From: Saccoglossus kowalevskii
Lineage: Eukaryota; Hemichordata; Enteropneusta; Harrimaniidae
DNA: 30,411 nucleotides
Assembly (NCBI RefSeq): GCF_000003605.2
Contig: NW_003152753.1
Span: 7,294-37,704, forward strand
Direction of reading: 5' to 3'
Below the pieces are notes generated by a model. The model did not search any database. It worked only from the letters and a program-made list of their open reading frames with translations, and was not told the origin of the DNA. This document shows, in pieces, positions 9,398 to 19,264 of this stretch; position 1 is the first letter of the stretch; each line of letters begins with the position of its first letter. The position numbers and the translations under genes are program-made.

Positions 9398-12300
9398 CTG
9401 GCGGTCATTACATACATATTTAACTACGAGAAACAAGTTAATAAATGTAAATGTACTAAATGTATCACACCTAAGATAAATGTACATTCTATACATGTGC
9501 ATGTATACTGGCCCTACCATGTCGCAGTAAAACAGTTTATTAAAACACAGTCCCTCTAACCCCGGTCTGGATACGACTAGCGTTATTTTGTATCGAACCG
9601 CATTGCGGGTAAACAAACCGTTCTCACCCGGGCAGAGGGAGTCATGAAGTCAGACAGATTACGATACCGTTAGAATATTCATTAAACTCGGCAAATTTAC
9701 CGTCATGCAAGGCGATACCTCATTGTATGACTTCACTTTGACCTCAAATTAAGGCAACTACAACGTAAACAAACATGTAAACAAAATTAGCACTATGAAA
9801 TGTTGGGTTTTTGATTCCTGATATGCATCTAAACCAGCCTACCAGCTCATAAACATCCAGTTCCTGCTATGTAAAGATTAATATCGGAAATTGCGATCAT
9901 CTTCTAGTTTTAATAGGGAAAAAACGGCGCGTACCAACATGTCGATTTCGCTAAACAAATCTTGTTAAAATGACGCTGTTCATGTTAACGTGGTCGATCG
10001 AAAAACCTGTGATATTTATGATTCTTGGGGGGGGGGGGTTCATAACAATTCAAGTCAACTAAACAACAACTAATGACTTTATTCTATGCAAAAGTACAAA
10101 ACAATGCTTTAATGTTTGTATATAAATGAGTTTTTTTTAGAACAGAATAGCGTACATTGTCATTTCAAAACGTTGCCATTTGCATTTACGATCGAAAGAG
10201 CCTCCATAAAAATCGCCCAATTTAACATTAATAAAATTCTGTGTGACAAATAACAAATCAGCCCACCAATTTTTAATGATATGTGTCGATCATAAAATGT
10301 CAAAATCGGAGACAAATATTGGTTTCGCGACGTGAAGGGTAAATAAAATAGAGTTCATTTCAATCACCCCAAAAGTCAAACACGAACAATTTCTGTATGA
10401 CAATTTGTTGCGAAAATGTGTCGCTGCTGGTGAAATAGATAAATTAGACAAATACTCGTCGGCTAATATGACCTTATACAGATATCCTGATTAAAAAAAA
10501 TATGTGAAAAAGCTCAAATAAACAACTAAGTTGTAAAAAAAACTCATAGCACTGACGATATCAAAAATAGTGACTGACTGTCAGGGGATAGATGGACTGT
10601 GATTAAAACTTACTTCAATATTATCCAGATTGTCCTAATTTCATCGAAATCGATATTGTATGTCATTAAATGGGTAAATTTGATCTCAACAGATCTAAAC
10701 TGACGTACGTCGACTACTGCGAACAATATTTAGGTCACTGATTGTGCGTACAATAACCTAACAAAAATTAGAATTTAAACTGAAATCAAAGCTAAATGCA
10801 GTTCAAGATGGTCTTACAGATAGCGCCACCAGACGACCTCTTCCACTGTAACAGTTTATTTTAAAGCACGTCTTTGTGGAAGGTAAATTACAAAGTCTTA
10901 CCTGTGGTGACGGTAACCTGTAATGATCGTCTTCATATTGCTGCCATGTTTTACCTACAGTAAATGATACATATATTTGTTTTATAAACTTGGCTTAAAA
11001 AGTACTTTTCTAGACAAGTGACGGTCTTAGTACATGTATTCTGCAGCGTGCCGTAATTTTGCGGGCTATTTCCATCCTACCATGTAAGGAAATGCGAATT
11101 CCAAATATGGAATGATTACGTGCGTAAGCGTCCTCTAATAATAAAAACAAACATGGCTGCCATCAGGGTTTGACCGGACTCCACATAAAGAACTTTGCTG
11201 ATTCTGTTCTAAACTTGGACGGAAAAGATGTATAATAATAAGGTTATTACGAGAATACCTCAAATTATGCACTCAGACAGTACGCCGCACATCGACCTCT
11301 GCTGTTGATACTCTGCTGTAATAACCTCATATTATCTTGCACAATTGGCATAAGTAACATTAACCACAATAAATAAAAAACTGTGCCTAGGCACTGTGCC
11401 CTGTATACAAATAGAGTTGCAATCGGAAACGAATAAAATAGAGGGTATTTATGAAGAGAAAATGGGGTAGCAAGTGTTAAAGGAAAATACAGTTTATTAT
11501 TGTGGTAAAACATTTTTACAGGCCGTACGTCGCACTGTGACGTCATTTGGTTATATTCGCGCCGCGTGGACTTACCGGAAACCTTATAGAAACCTCGGAA
11601 AAGCAAAAAGATAGAAGCCCGGGTCGGGTCATTCTTGTTGCCAAGTTGACGATCATTGCTATTTTAAAAGCCACGCAAAAGTGTTCTTCGTATAATTAGG
11701 TACTTGTATGCAAGTGAATTCACCACACAAAACATAATAAATTCGGCCGAATTTGGTTAACGGCCAACACAGATAGTTTGACTGTGATTTTTTAGGTCAT
11801 TTTTTTTAAGAGTCTGAATCAGCTTGTCTCATTATTTCTCATTATTTAGATTCAAGATGGCTGCCTCTATATAATAAATATCGGTAAATTGTCATACGCC
11901 AGCTGACAGTGGACTGGTGTTACCAGTAGTAAAATCACAATAGACGCTGGATGATGTTTGTCTCTGAAATTCGCTTTAAATTTATATATATTGTTATGGT
12001 ATGTTACCTTTGTGCTGAGGGTATACAATGCTTGTAAGAAAATGCTGTAGGAGATGAATACTTTTTTTTATAACTCGCAAAGACATGAGCTAATTGTATT
12101 TGAATATATCATGTTATCGAACACCCAAATATTTGTTATATTATTGTAATAACACACTAAAGTATATATCTGGTCAGTTTTTACACATTAGCATTCAAAT
12201 ATAATATAATGTGAAAGCATTATATTTTTAGTGACATTCCGTTCTATAAAACTGATCTTATCCAAGCCCGCCACACAATAGGCCACTGTGATGGGTCACA

Positions 12301-12711
12301 CAGGAGACAAGGGAAATCACATATTTTCCGTCAAGCAAATTTTAAATGATGCACGTGCAAATAATGTGATTGACCACGCAAGTTCACCAAATGACAAAGT
12401 ATGCTGGTGGTAACGATGAGCACCAAGAACAGCTCCCCCCGGTTCGTTTCCTTATGTACTGTTTCCTATACAGCTTATCAGCAAATTCCGGCTCTAACTA
12501 CTATTATAAGCTTCAAACCAAACAATTCTCAATAAGAATGTAAGCTAATTAATGTTCTTTGCACTTTCGAGGCAATGCTAAATTCATTGAAATGATTGTT
12601 ATTACAGAGAACATATACGAATGTCACATCCAACCCTGGAAGTGAGAAACGATACCTGTTCCTGCCAGTACATTAGATGACAAGATAAAATACTGTATAG
12701 AAAAAACTTAC
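9398..12711 (-). other. Probable first intron of the METTL24-like gene
   Basis: 3.3 kb between candidate exons 1 and 2. I see no convincing gene inside it. It contains a G-run near 10028-10037, several AAGATGGCTGCC/ACATGGCTGCC motifs (about 11150 and 11853) resembling YY1-type sites, and TGACGTCA near 11538. A minus-strand open frame at 11606-11265 has no recognisable domain. Confidence 0.35.
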
Positions 12712-12784
12712 CTAAGTTAAATGATACTATTATAACAGTTAGACACAGGGTACACAGAATAATTGTCTTTTTCATTGCAACCAT
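12712..12784 (-). CDS. METTL24-like gene, candidate exon 1 (signal anchor)
   Basis: Starting from ATG at 12784 (purine at -3, G at +4) the minus strand encodes MVAMKKTIILCTLCLTVIIV followed by SFNL, then a strong donor TTAG|GTAAGT (12711-12706) in phase 1. Two lysines followed by about 15 hydrophobic residues make a typical type II signal anchor, as expected for a Golgi or ER luminal enzyme. A second ATG at 12775 is possible. The splice phase agrees with exon 2. The Polinton boundary lies 173 bp upstream of this start. Confidence 0.5.
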
Positions 12785-12951
12785 TGCGGTACCAACATGA
12801 GCTAATACCAATAATGCCGAGTTCTGGATGTTTGGACTATTCAGATGTGCCAGCCGGTTAAGTTGTTACCCACAATTCTCACGTTGCCTGTAGCAAGCTT
12901 AGTAAATTGAATGTTTATTTGTTACAGATTAGGCTTGTAGCCATACATATG
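12785..12951. other. Upstream region of METTL24-like gene
   Basis: This is the short host segment between the candidate start codon and the Polinton. It contains TTGTTACAGATTAGG at 12919-12933, repeated in the same orientation on the other side of the transposon at 25334-25348. No TATA box is obvious on the minus strand. Confidence 0.35.
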
Positions 12952-12957
12952 AATATT
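12952..12957. repeat. Polinton target-site duplication, left (AATATT)
   Basis: AATATT directly precedes the AG that opens the element and recurs at 25273-25278 directly after the terminal CT. Six bases is the duplication length known for Polintons. Confidence 0.85.
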
Positions 12958-13745
12958 AGTAGTTTATGACACACTATAGGGAAACCATGAGGGCGCTGTT
13001 CACCATGTGATGGAATGACGTCATACGGAGTGAGATGACTTCACAATGGGGATCCGCGCATAAATGATGACGTCACAATGGGTACCGTGCATAAATTATC
13101 ATAAATGTCGTACAAAGCCGTGAAGGGGGTCATTTGAATGAGGATGACGTCACAATGGAATACTGCAAATACACTTGCATAAATAAAATATATTTGAATA
13201 CGAGGTGGTAACGAGGTCATCGTGAATACATTTGCATAAATTGCCATCATTTTTTTAATTATTTTTTTTAATTGGACGAGCATTGACGTCACGAAAGATT
13301 TTTCAGAATATATTGTAGAGGGCGCTCACACACACACACGTAAACGTACACACACACACAAACACACACACATACGCTCATAAATACACGTAATTTTAAA
13401 AACTAACGGAGTTAAGGGTAAAACTAGATCAGTTACATAGAATATTTTTTTTGAGTAAATAATCAAAAAAGAATGGATTAAAAACTGAGTATTATAAGAA
13501 TAAGAATGATTTTATTAGGAGTAATATTAATAAGAGTAATAATAATAATATTGATAGTAATAAACATGAAATTTTAAAATGGTTGAAAAACATAGAGTAT
13601 ACATTTTCAAACGCGGTTAAGTATTCACACTGAGTAATATAAGAATACATTTGTTCTAACATGATAAAGTTTCAATTATAATTAAAAAAACGAGAAAAAA
13701 CGAGTAACATCGAAAAGTCAATACACACTTTTTCTGATCAGAATC
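12958..13745 (+). repeat. Polinton left terminal inverted repeat
   Basis: It matches the reverse complement of 24448-25272 with scattered substitutions and indels up to CAGAATC at 13745. The outer part has tandem sub-units around GATGACGTCACAATGGG and GCATAAAT. A CA-rich microsatellite lies near 13326-13372, and AT-rich AATAATAAGAG-like tracts lie further in. It lacks the rRNA-like insert present in the right copy. Confidence 0.92.
13326..13372. repeat. CA microsatellite inside the left TIR
   Basis: Runs of CACACA are interrupted by CGTAAACGTA and AAA. A shorter version (GTGTGTGTGG..GTGTGTGTGAG) is found at the matching place in the right repeat, so it was present when the repeats were copied and has changed length since. 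Confidence 0.8.
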
Positions 13746-13933
13746 GCTCATCTGTGATAAAAAGAAAAAGAGAAATCGATAGTTATATAAAGAGAGTATA
13801 CATGAGAAATTTCAAAAGTATAAGTCACCTAGTAAAACTGCGTGGGAAAAAATATCCGGTAAAGTTTTCGATATATCTGTTCAATAAATGTCATTCAAAT
13901 GTCTATCACGCGTTAAAGAGTCAGCTACGGACT

Positions 13934-14324
13934 TCATAGGTTCCCCTCATATTGACCACACACTGTAGAGAATGGGGCTTGTAGTATTTGATGATTGTAG
14001 ATCCATGAACAAACGTTTTTATCGAGAAATCTCTTAAATTCCACGTAATAGGGTTGACTACTGTACGCGTCAAAATATTCTTCGCGGTAGGGATCCTTCA
14101 GATAAAATGCTACCCAATGTGTCCCGCCCCCGCTACTGTAATCGGTGTTTGATACAAATGCTGTGGGATACTCCAACNNNNNNNNNNNNNNNNNNNNNNN
14201 NNNNNNNNNNNNNNNNNNNNNNNNNNNATACTCCAACCCTTTTGCTTAGGCATAAACGCCGAAGAACACATTTCTAGTGTATGGATTAGTCAACAGAATA
14301 CGATCCAGTTGATTCGTGTCCATC
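13934..14324 (-). pseudogene. Adenain-like cysteine protease (Polinton PRO), broken
   Basis: The minus strand starts with MDTNQLDRILL at 14324 and carries adenovirus-protease-type motifs: catalytic His in GTHWVAFY, the acidic residue in EYFDAYS and the catalytic Cys in VCGQY. In Polintons this enzyme matures capsid proteins. Defects seen: an in-frame TAA shortly before the gap, a 50-N gap at 14178-14227, and a stop (EGNL*) right after the Cys motif that removes the C-terminal third. Degenerate in-frame debris continues to about 13790. It lies 5 bases past the end of the major capsid reading, the usual close packing in these elements. Confidence 0.85.
14178..14227. other. Assembly gap of 50 N, probably artificial
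   Basis: Exactly 50 N. The ten bases before it (ATACTCCAAC, 14168-14177) are repeated immediately after it (14228-14237), which suggests two contig ends that overlap instead of missing sequence. Confidence 0.85.
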
Positions 14325-14328
14325 GCAG

Positions 14329-15050
14329 CTAGAAATCGGTCAATGCGTTTCTGATTCTGTCAATCTCGATAGCGTTGTCATATTCAGCATAAATCAAAAT
14401 GGACACAGTTTTAGTCAATGCTTGTCTGAACTGAATCTCAAGACCAATCTTTCTTTCCAGTATCAAATTGAAGTGATAATTGCTGGCCAATTCGTCGGGA
14501 GTGAGGTCAAATGCGAAGATTGTGTACCCTTCAGGATATTCATCTCGAGTGATGCCGTTGCCTTGGTCTTGACCAATTTTATTTGTACAGGTAAACAGGG
14601 TGTCATAAGCCATGATGCAACTTCTGCCACCATCTGCTGTGAAGTCCATCTTCAATGGCTTTGCGGAAACTTGCTCGCTTCTAACATTGATGTATACACG
14701 TATCAGCGTTTGAGTCCCATGTTAGTGTCACCATCAGCGGCCCTCGGGTTTGCGAAATTCATTTTTCCAGTGGTGTCCTTCTCAAATATCGCTGCACCGA
14801 TCTGCGTTGATTTGGCGTCCCCTCCATAATTCAATAGCGTTTCGATCATGGCTCTGTAAGAATAGGTGGGAGATGCGTCCAAAATCTGCTTTCCATTCAG
14901 GTACACGTCAATTACAAAATTACCTCCATTGGCATTCGTGATTTTAGCCTTGATATGCAAAAGCGTGGAAGCAATATCGATGTAGTCACTTCCGGACGAA
15001 GGTATTCGACTATATTTGCATTCGCAGAAGTGATCGTGTACAATAGCCAT
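14329..15050 (-). pseudogene. Polinton major capsid protein (double jelly-roll), internally deleted
   Basis: Two minus-strand frames together represent the two ends of the Polinton major capsid protein. The upstream part (15050-14703) has the N-terminal signature with CEC, SGSDYIDIA, LNGKQI, YRAMIETLLNYGG and NPRAADGDTNMGLKR, then a TGA. The downstream part, from about 14703 to 14329, holds the C-terminal signature EGYTIFAFDLTPDE and ILIYAEYDNAIEIDRIRN. The whole is about 240 codons, far less than the roughly 500-600 usual, so most of the centre is gone. A short deletion after CECKYS is also likely. It cannot form a capsid. The order minor virion protein, capsid, protease is kept. Confidence 0.85.
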
Positions 15051-15059
15051 GATGTTCAG

Positions 15060-15460
15060 TCAAATTCTCCTCTTCTTAGCCTTGGAAGAAATGACACGTC
15101 TCGTTGTTGTCTTCTTCCTTTTGATGGTGCGTCCTCGCCCTGTTTGAGAGGGTTTTCCAAATATATTGCTCAATACTGAAGAAGTAATTTGACGACCAGC
15201 AGTCCTTGCTCTAGTTGAAGCCGCGTTCTTAAAGTTTTTCCCTTGTACAACGTCACCTAGAATACCCAAACCGACATCAAGCGCTGGTTTTGCCACTGCT
15301 TTCAGACCTTGTGGGGTAATAGAGGTGCGGCCGATTTTGACAATCCAAAAAACATACTTCCGATTCCATATCCGCTTTGCAGTCTTGCACCATAAATCTG
15401 ATTTATGTAGTAATTTTTATAAACCCCCACGTGAGGAGTGTAAGGTCGATGTATGTTCAT
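15060..15460 (-). pseudogene. Small basic minor virion protein of Polinton, frameshifted
   Basis: An ATG at 15460 opens a frame starting MNIHRPYTPHVGVYKNYY and continuing with the Gly-rich GARLQSGYGIGSMFFG. A one-base shift near 15310-15320 changes frame. The second frame has KAVAKPALDVGLGILGDVVQ and ends in a Lys/Arg-rich tail (RTIKRKKTTTRR) with KAKKRRI at the end. This is the pattern of the pVI/pX-like minor protein encoded just before the major capsid gene in Polintons and adintoviruses: a membrane-active or glycine-rich start and a strongly basic, nuclear-type end. The single frameshift is the only lesion I see, so this is the least damaged virion gene here. Confidence 0.7.
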
Positions 15461-15479
15461 TTCCTTTTCTTCACACTAG

Positions 15480-16036
15480 CAAGGATGAGCTTTGTGAAAA
15501 CTCAGCGTTACGATCAAACATCAGCGTTGAAATGGCACCTTCTCCTCCGCATCAGACCTTATATCAATCTCCACAGTCTCGAATGTTGACGTTCGAATCA
15601 AGAGAAAGTACAGTTTGTTGTAAGTGTGATAGAGAGAGGTACAGAGACGTCACCGACCATTTGGTGTTCGACTATATTGCAATACACGTAGAGTGAATAC
15701 AAACTTCTAATGTCGGCAAAGTAGAGACTAGCGCGTCTTTCATTTGTAATTGTTGTAGCCCGGATTTAATTTCAGTTCTCCGTGATCTCTTAGATTGGGT
15801 GAGGCATCGTAAAAGATCCTATTTTCATTATGTACAATGTTGTACCACAAATTTGGGTAGTGGATATCGACCAACGCTACTTCCAAATTGCCATCTAATG
15901 AAAGCGTTCTCAGTAGTTTGACAGTGTATTTTGTCAATGTATTGTTCTGGAGCGAGGCATTACTAGGGAGCATCAAAAAGAAATCCAGACCGACATGATG
16001 GTCTTTGAAATGAATCGGGTCATCGTGTGTGAACCG
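15480..16036 (-). pseudogene. Polinton penton-like minor capsid protein, middle deleted
   Basis: The N-terminal part (to a stop at 15740) contains LMLPSNASLQNNTLTKYTVK and then LEVALVDIHYPNLWYN, the typical opening of the Polinton penton protein (single jelly-roll). After the stop the sequence resumes in other frames with LYVYCNIVEHQMVGDVSVPL and then FETVEIDIRSDAEEKVPF, which is the family's C-terminal region, interrupted by TGA at 15523-15521. The central few hundred codons are missing. The start codon is not clear because an upstream frameshift separates the ATG-containing frame from the conserved frame. It lies between integrase and the basic protein. Confidence 0.75.
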
Positions 16037-16039
16037 TAT

Positions 16040-16850
16040 TTATAAACATTGCAAGTCCCCGATCCAAGAATTAAACGAATCGTCATACTCTCGCCACTTA
16101 ACAAAATATTCCACGCGGCCTTTACGTTTTCTATTGCACAGCACTTTCTCCACAATGTACGTTGCATCATCGTCCTTTACGATTTTCTGAAGGTCGTCTT
16201 TGTAGAAAGTACCTTCTAACATTTCACCGTTGTAATCTGAAATGTTGTAAACAAGTGGATGCGTGTTGAGGCGCCCAACAACCGTGAATACCTTTTCGGT
16301 CCAATTGGGCAAGTATCCTTTTTTGAAAACGTGTTTGGTTCTACTGGTTCTGACTCTGTCACCAAGTTTATAACTCGTATTCTTCTTCCCCTTTTTTTCT
16401 GTGCTTAGATCACCGGACAATAAGTTTCTGACTTTTTTCTGTTTCGCGTTGGTGACAAGTGAGGGTTTGGTATATATACTTTTGTGATGGGTATTGTTGT
16501 AAGAATGTACCATGTCGTCTAACACAGGCAGATAAGTTGATGTGTTGTTCTTTGTTCTTTCTTTCTAAACATTTTTCTCTTGATGGTTCTGTTGTACCTC
16601 TCCACAACGCTGGCTTTAGTCTCATTGCCTGTAGTAAAGAACTTAATGTCTTCGCTCTTGAGGTAGTTTTGAAAAAGTCTGTTGGTGAGTTCAGTTCCTC
16701 TGTCCATGTGCAAAACGTCGGGCGACGCCCCTTCTCGAGTATTTTTCGACATGCCTCGACCAAACTCGCCCCTCTCGCAGTGTGCATAAGCCAGAATAGA
16801 TGAGTGATAAAACCACGTCCGATTTGGTAGAGCCCATGTCAATGTAATTG
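16040..16850 (-). pseudogene. Retrovirus-like integrase with chromodomain (Polinton INT), broken
   Basis: Pieces of the DDE integrase core occur in at least two frames: TARGASLVEACRKILEKG (about 16787-16720), then VLHMDRGTELTNRLFQNYL with the second catalytic Asp, and ASVVERYNRTIKRKMF with the catalytic Glu. A third stretch (16525-16040) carries the C-terminal half, with PSLV, LGDRVR and KGYLPNWTEKVFTV, and ends in a chromodomain (YIVEKVLCNRKRKGRVEYF, then VKWREYDDSFNSW). Chromodomains in INT are thought to guide insertion to particular chromatin. The N-terminal zinc-binding part and a clear first catalytic Asp are missing, so the 5' third is deleted and the gene abuts the polymerase remnant. 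Confidence 0.85.
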
Positions 16851-16859
16851 TTCAAGGTT

Positions 16860-18284
16860 CAAATGGATGAATGGTGGGAATTTCTCCAGAACACTGTAGA
16901 GTTTAAGTCGGGCATAGCTTGTCGTCATGGCAGCCAGTACAACGTTCGTATTGGGTGCTTCGGTAATCGCAGTGCTGGATAAGAACCATTTCATCAGAGA
17001 CAAAAGAAAGATCTGTGACGTCCTTTGTACTATCCATCAACATTTCCAACAGTTTGGCGGCCGTTTCTACATACATGCTCTGTCCAAAGTTTGATGTCTG
17101 TCCCAGCTTTCCCAAGAACGAGTTGAGATTGAGCTTGGCGAGAGCTCTGAGGCCTGGATTGGTGGTTTTCTTGCTTCTGTCCAAGACGATACCTTCTCTT
17201 TTGCGGTACCTTTGGATATAGATGATTCAGTCTTCCTCGGTAGAACACCACTCTGGATAACAGGAAGACTCTTGTTTAATTTTCAGAAACATGTTGATGT
17301 ACTCGATGAACAACCCTCCTTCTCCAGTCTCGGGTTTGTAGGTTGCCAACGTTGAACTGACTGGCAGAGAGTTTTTTTCCCATTAACTTAATTAAATTTT
17401 GATGTTGTTTGAAACATTCTTCATTCTTGAACAATCTGTAACAATTTCCGCATTTTTTCCCTCATGTAAACTCAAACACCCCGTCGGACACATGTCACAC
17501 CCAATGCAATAGAAAACCAGTCATTTTTGTGATGACGTTGAAATGTTCGCCCTCCAGAAACAGATATATGTCTTTGGAACCTTCTGCGGCATCACCCACA
17601 AAGATGATGGAGTCAAAATAATCGTGCGACAATACGTGTATTCTGAAATCAGGTAACATGCTCGGGAATTTTTAATTCTCTTAGATGCCACATGGACCCT
17701 GTTCGACTCTGGCCTACCGTAAAAGTTCTCTAGCTCGGACGGTTTGAATAGAGTAATTCACCGTTTTCCTCTTCATAGAATTCCACATTGATGGTGGATT
17801 CTCGTCTTTTGTGGCGTGTGCCATGGCGACCACGATCGCTCTAGCGCAACACATTTGGTCATCGAAAACGATTTCAATGACAGATTTGGAATTTCTCAAC
17901 CTGTCTGCAATTTTCGTATCAAACTGTCACTTCCACCCACGTGTTTTTCCGGCACCAAGGGGCATATCAACAGAAACCGTCCTGATGGTGATGTTTTCTT
18001 CAAGGGAAATATCTTGGTAAGATTGTAGAATCCTCTCCACTTTGGACATCACCTTGTCAACATTCATGTATGTTTATGGACCAGTTTGAGCAGTTGATGA
18101 AAGGCAGCGTGTAATACACTATGCACTTCATCAAATGTATTGGCTTTGGATACAAAACTTTTACGACCCAGTCCACTTACCTTAAACTTTTTGACAAAAC
18201 GTTTTCCTTACTGACAAGATTGACATTAATCTTGCCGGTGATATTCTCGTTACTATCATCCGTGTCAGTATCACTGTAATAAAA
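16860..18284 (-). pseudogene. Protein-primed DNA polymerase B (Polinton POLB), heavily deleted
   Basis: Fragments in conserved order on the minus strand are: an N-terminal region starting near 18284 with acidic DTDTDDSNEN, then SFVSKANTFDEVHSVL; SKSVIEIVFDDQMCCARAIV near 17900-17830; IIFVGDAAEGSKDIYLFLEG and FNVITKMTGFL near 17610-17520; a Cys-rich knuckle (CIGCDMCPTGC, KCGNCYRLF); then, after a large deletion, GGLFIEYINMFLKIKQ and the motif-B-like NPGLRALAKLNLNSFLGKLG (near 17160-17100); and NTNVVLAAMTTSYARLKLYS. It stops just before the Asp-rich motif C, so the active site is lost, and most of the exonuclease and palm are gone. GAGKT near 17955 imitates a P-loop but lies within POLB text. 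Polintons use this enzyme to copy themselves. Confidence 0.85.
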
Positions 18285-18296
18285 TTCAAAAATATT

Positions 18297-18351
18297 AAAT
18301 AACTAAATAACTAAATAAATAACTAAATAAATAAATAAATAAATAAACAAA

Positions 18352-18446
<95 letters not shown>

Positions 18447-18448
18447 AT
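18297..18448. repeat. AAAT microsatellite
   Basis: About 150 bp of AAAT repeats, with a few ACTAAAT and AACAAAT variants at the left edge, lie just upstream of the polymerase remnant. The 78-codon minus-strand frame reading FIYLFIYL across it is an artefact of the repeat. Confidence 0.95.
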
Positions 18449-18868
18449 ACTATCTTTCGTAGGTGATCGCTCATGTGTGTCGTCTTCACTGAAGAAATAA
18501 GCGTTATATTATTTGTATTATTCATATTCATATTATTTACTAATCTTCACACGCATATCGAACGAATTATTTGTATAGTATTCGAGTAAACACCTGCTTA
18601 TAAAACTACATTCATGTTCTAGGTCTGACAAAGTTTGAAGCTGTGTATTGCTCCCTCTGTAGGTCAAAGTTAAAAAACCATGTTTTATCTTGTGTTATTG
18701 TAAATGGTTATAAATAAATACAATAAAAAAAAAATCAGTTACCCATCATCTGAATTTTCTTCCATATGTCTGAAAATGAGAAGAGTTTTGAATCAGCTAC
18801 AGTCATACCTAAATGGTTTCTCCAGCACTCTCATACAGGATGTGGTACCTTCAACATAAGAACAAAGT
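18449..18868. other. Divergent intergenic region, POLB / PC4-like gene
   Basis: AT-rich sequence between two divergent Polinton genes, where promoters for both would be expected. No TATA box or other signal stands out. A poly-A run lies near 18725. Confidence 0.4.
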
Positions 18869-19263
18869 ATGGCTACTGCTACACCACAAGTCGAGCCTGG
18901 CGATTCTAAAAAATTCGACTCGCCGTATTAAAGATGCAAAGTCGCGAAATCGCTAGCTACACCTAAATCATCTGACAGTGATACAACACGCCCGTCAGCT
19001 ATTGAAAGTCCCACCATCGCTCCAAGAGGTGAGAACATGTTCACCTATCTGTTATGTCCTGTCAAAAATTTGTACGTAGCGGTGAATTCGTTTCGCCTGC
19101 GTACCTACATGCATCTTCATGAGTACTATAATGGCTACCCCACCAAGCACAGTGTATCCTTAACCATGAAACAGTTCAGAGATTTCAACGAAATTTTACC
19201 ACAAATCGCTTTGTCAGGTATGTTTGTTTTATTTCAAAATATCCGTTGCTCATATTTCTAACC
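18869..19263 (+). pseudogene. PC4-like ssDNA-binding protein gene with one in-frame stop
   Basis: The frame opens with ATG at 18869 (MATATPQVEPGDSKKF), meets a TAA at 18929-18931, and continues in the same frame through a Ser/Thr/Pro-rich linker. It then reaches a domain resembling transcription coactivator p15/PC4: a beta-rich part ending YMHLHEYYNGYPTKHSVSLT and a helix MKQFRDFNEILPQI. The PTK-x-SxSLT pattern and the following helix are the core of that fold, which binds single-stranded DNA. The frame either ends at TAA 19261-19263 or uses a good donor TCAG|GTATGT at 19218. It is the only plus-strand Polinton gene seen and faces away from POLB. Domain identity is from pattern memory. Confidence 0.55.
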
Positions 19264-19264
19264 C

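Noticed and set aside
9359-9616. 85-codon minus-strand frame
   Set aside because: A different frame of the same stretch holds the splice-supported exon 2; this frame ends at TAG with no supporting features.
10614-10716. Alternative exon 2 for the METTL24-like gene (103 nt, acceptor TTCGCAG, donor GAA|GTAAGT, phase 1 to 2)
   Set aside because: Splice borders and phase fit, but it would exclude the 9397-9334 exon, which lies closer and has an equally strong donor. It could be an alternative exon; without transcripts I prefer the other.
11265-11606. 113-codon minus-strand frame
   Set aside because: No motif, poor start context, and it lies in a probable intron.
17940-17975. GAGKT, a P-loop-like motif that might mark the missing packaging ATPase
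   Set aside because: The text before and after it fits the N-terminal part of Polinton POLB, and no Walker B or other ATPase motif follows in the expected place.
18295-18531. 78-codon minus-strand frame of FIYL repeats
   Set aside because: It is fully explained by the AAAT microsatellite, which has no stop in that frame.
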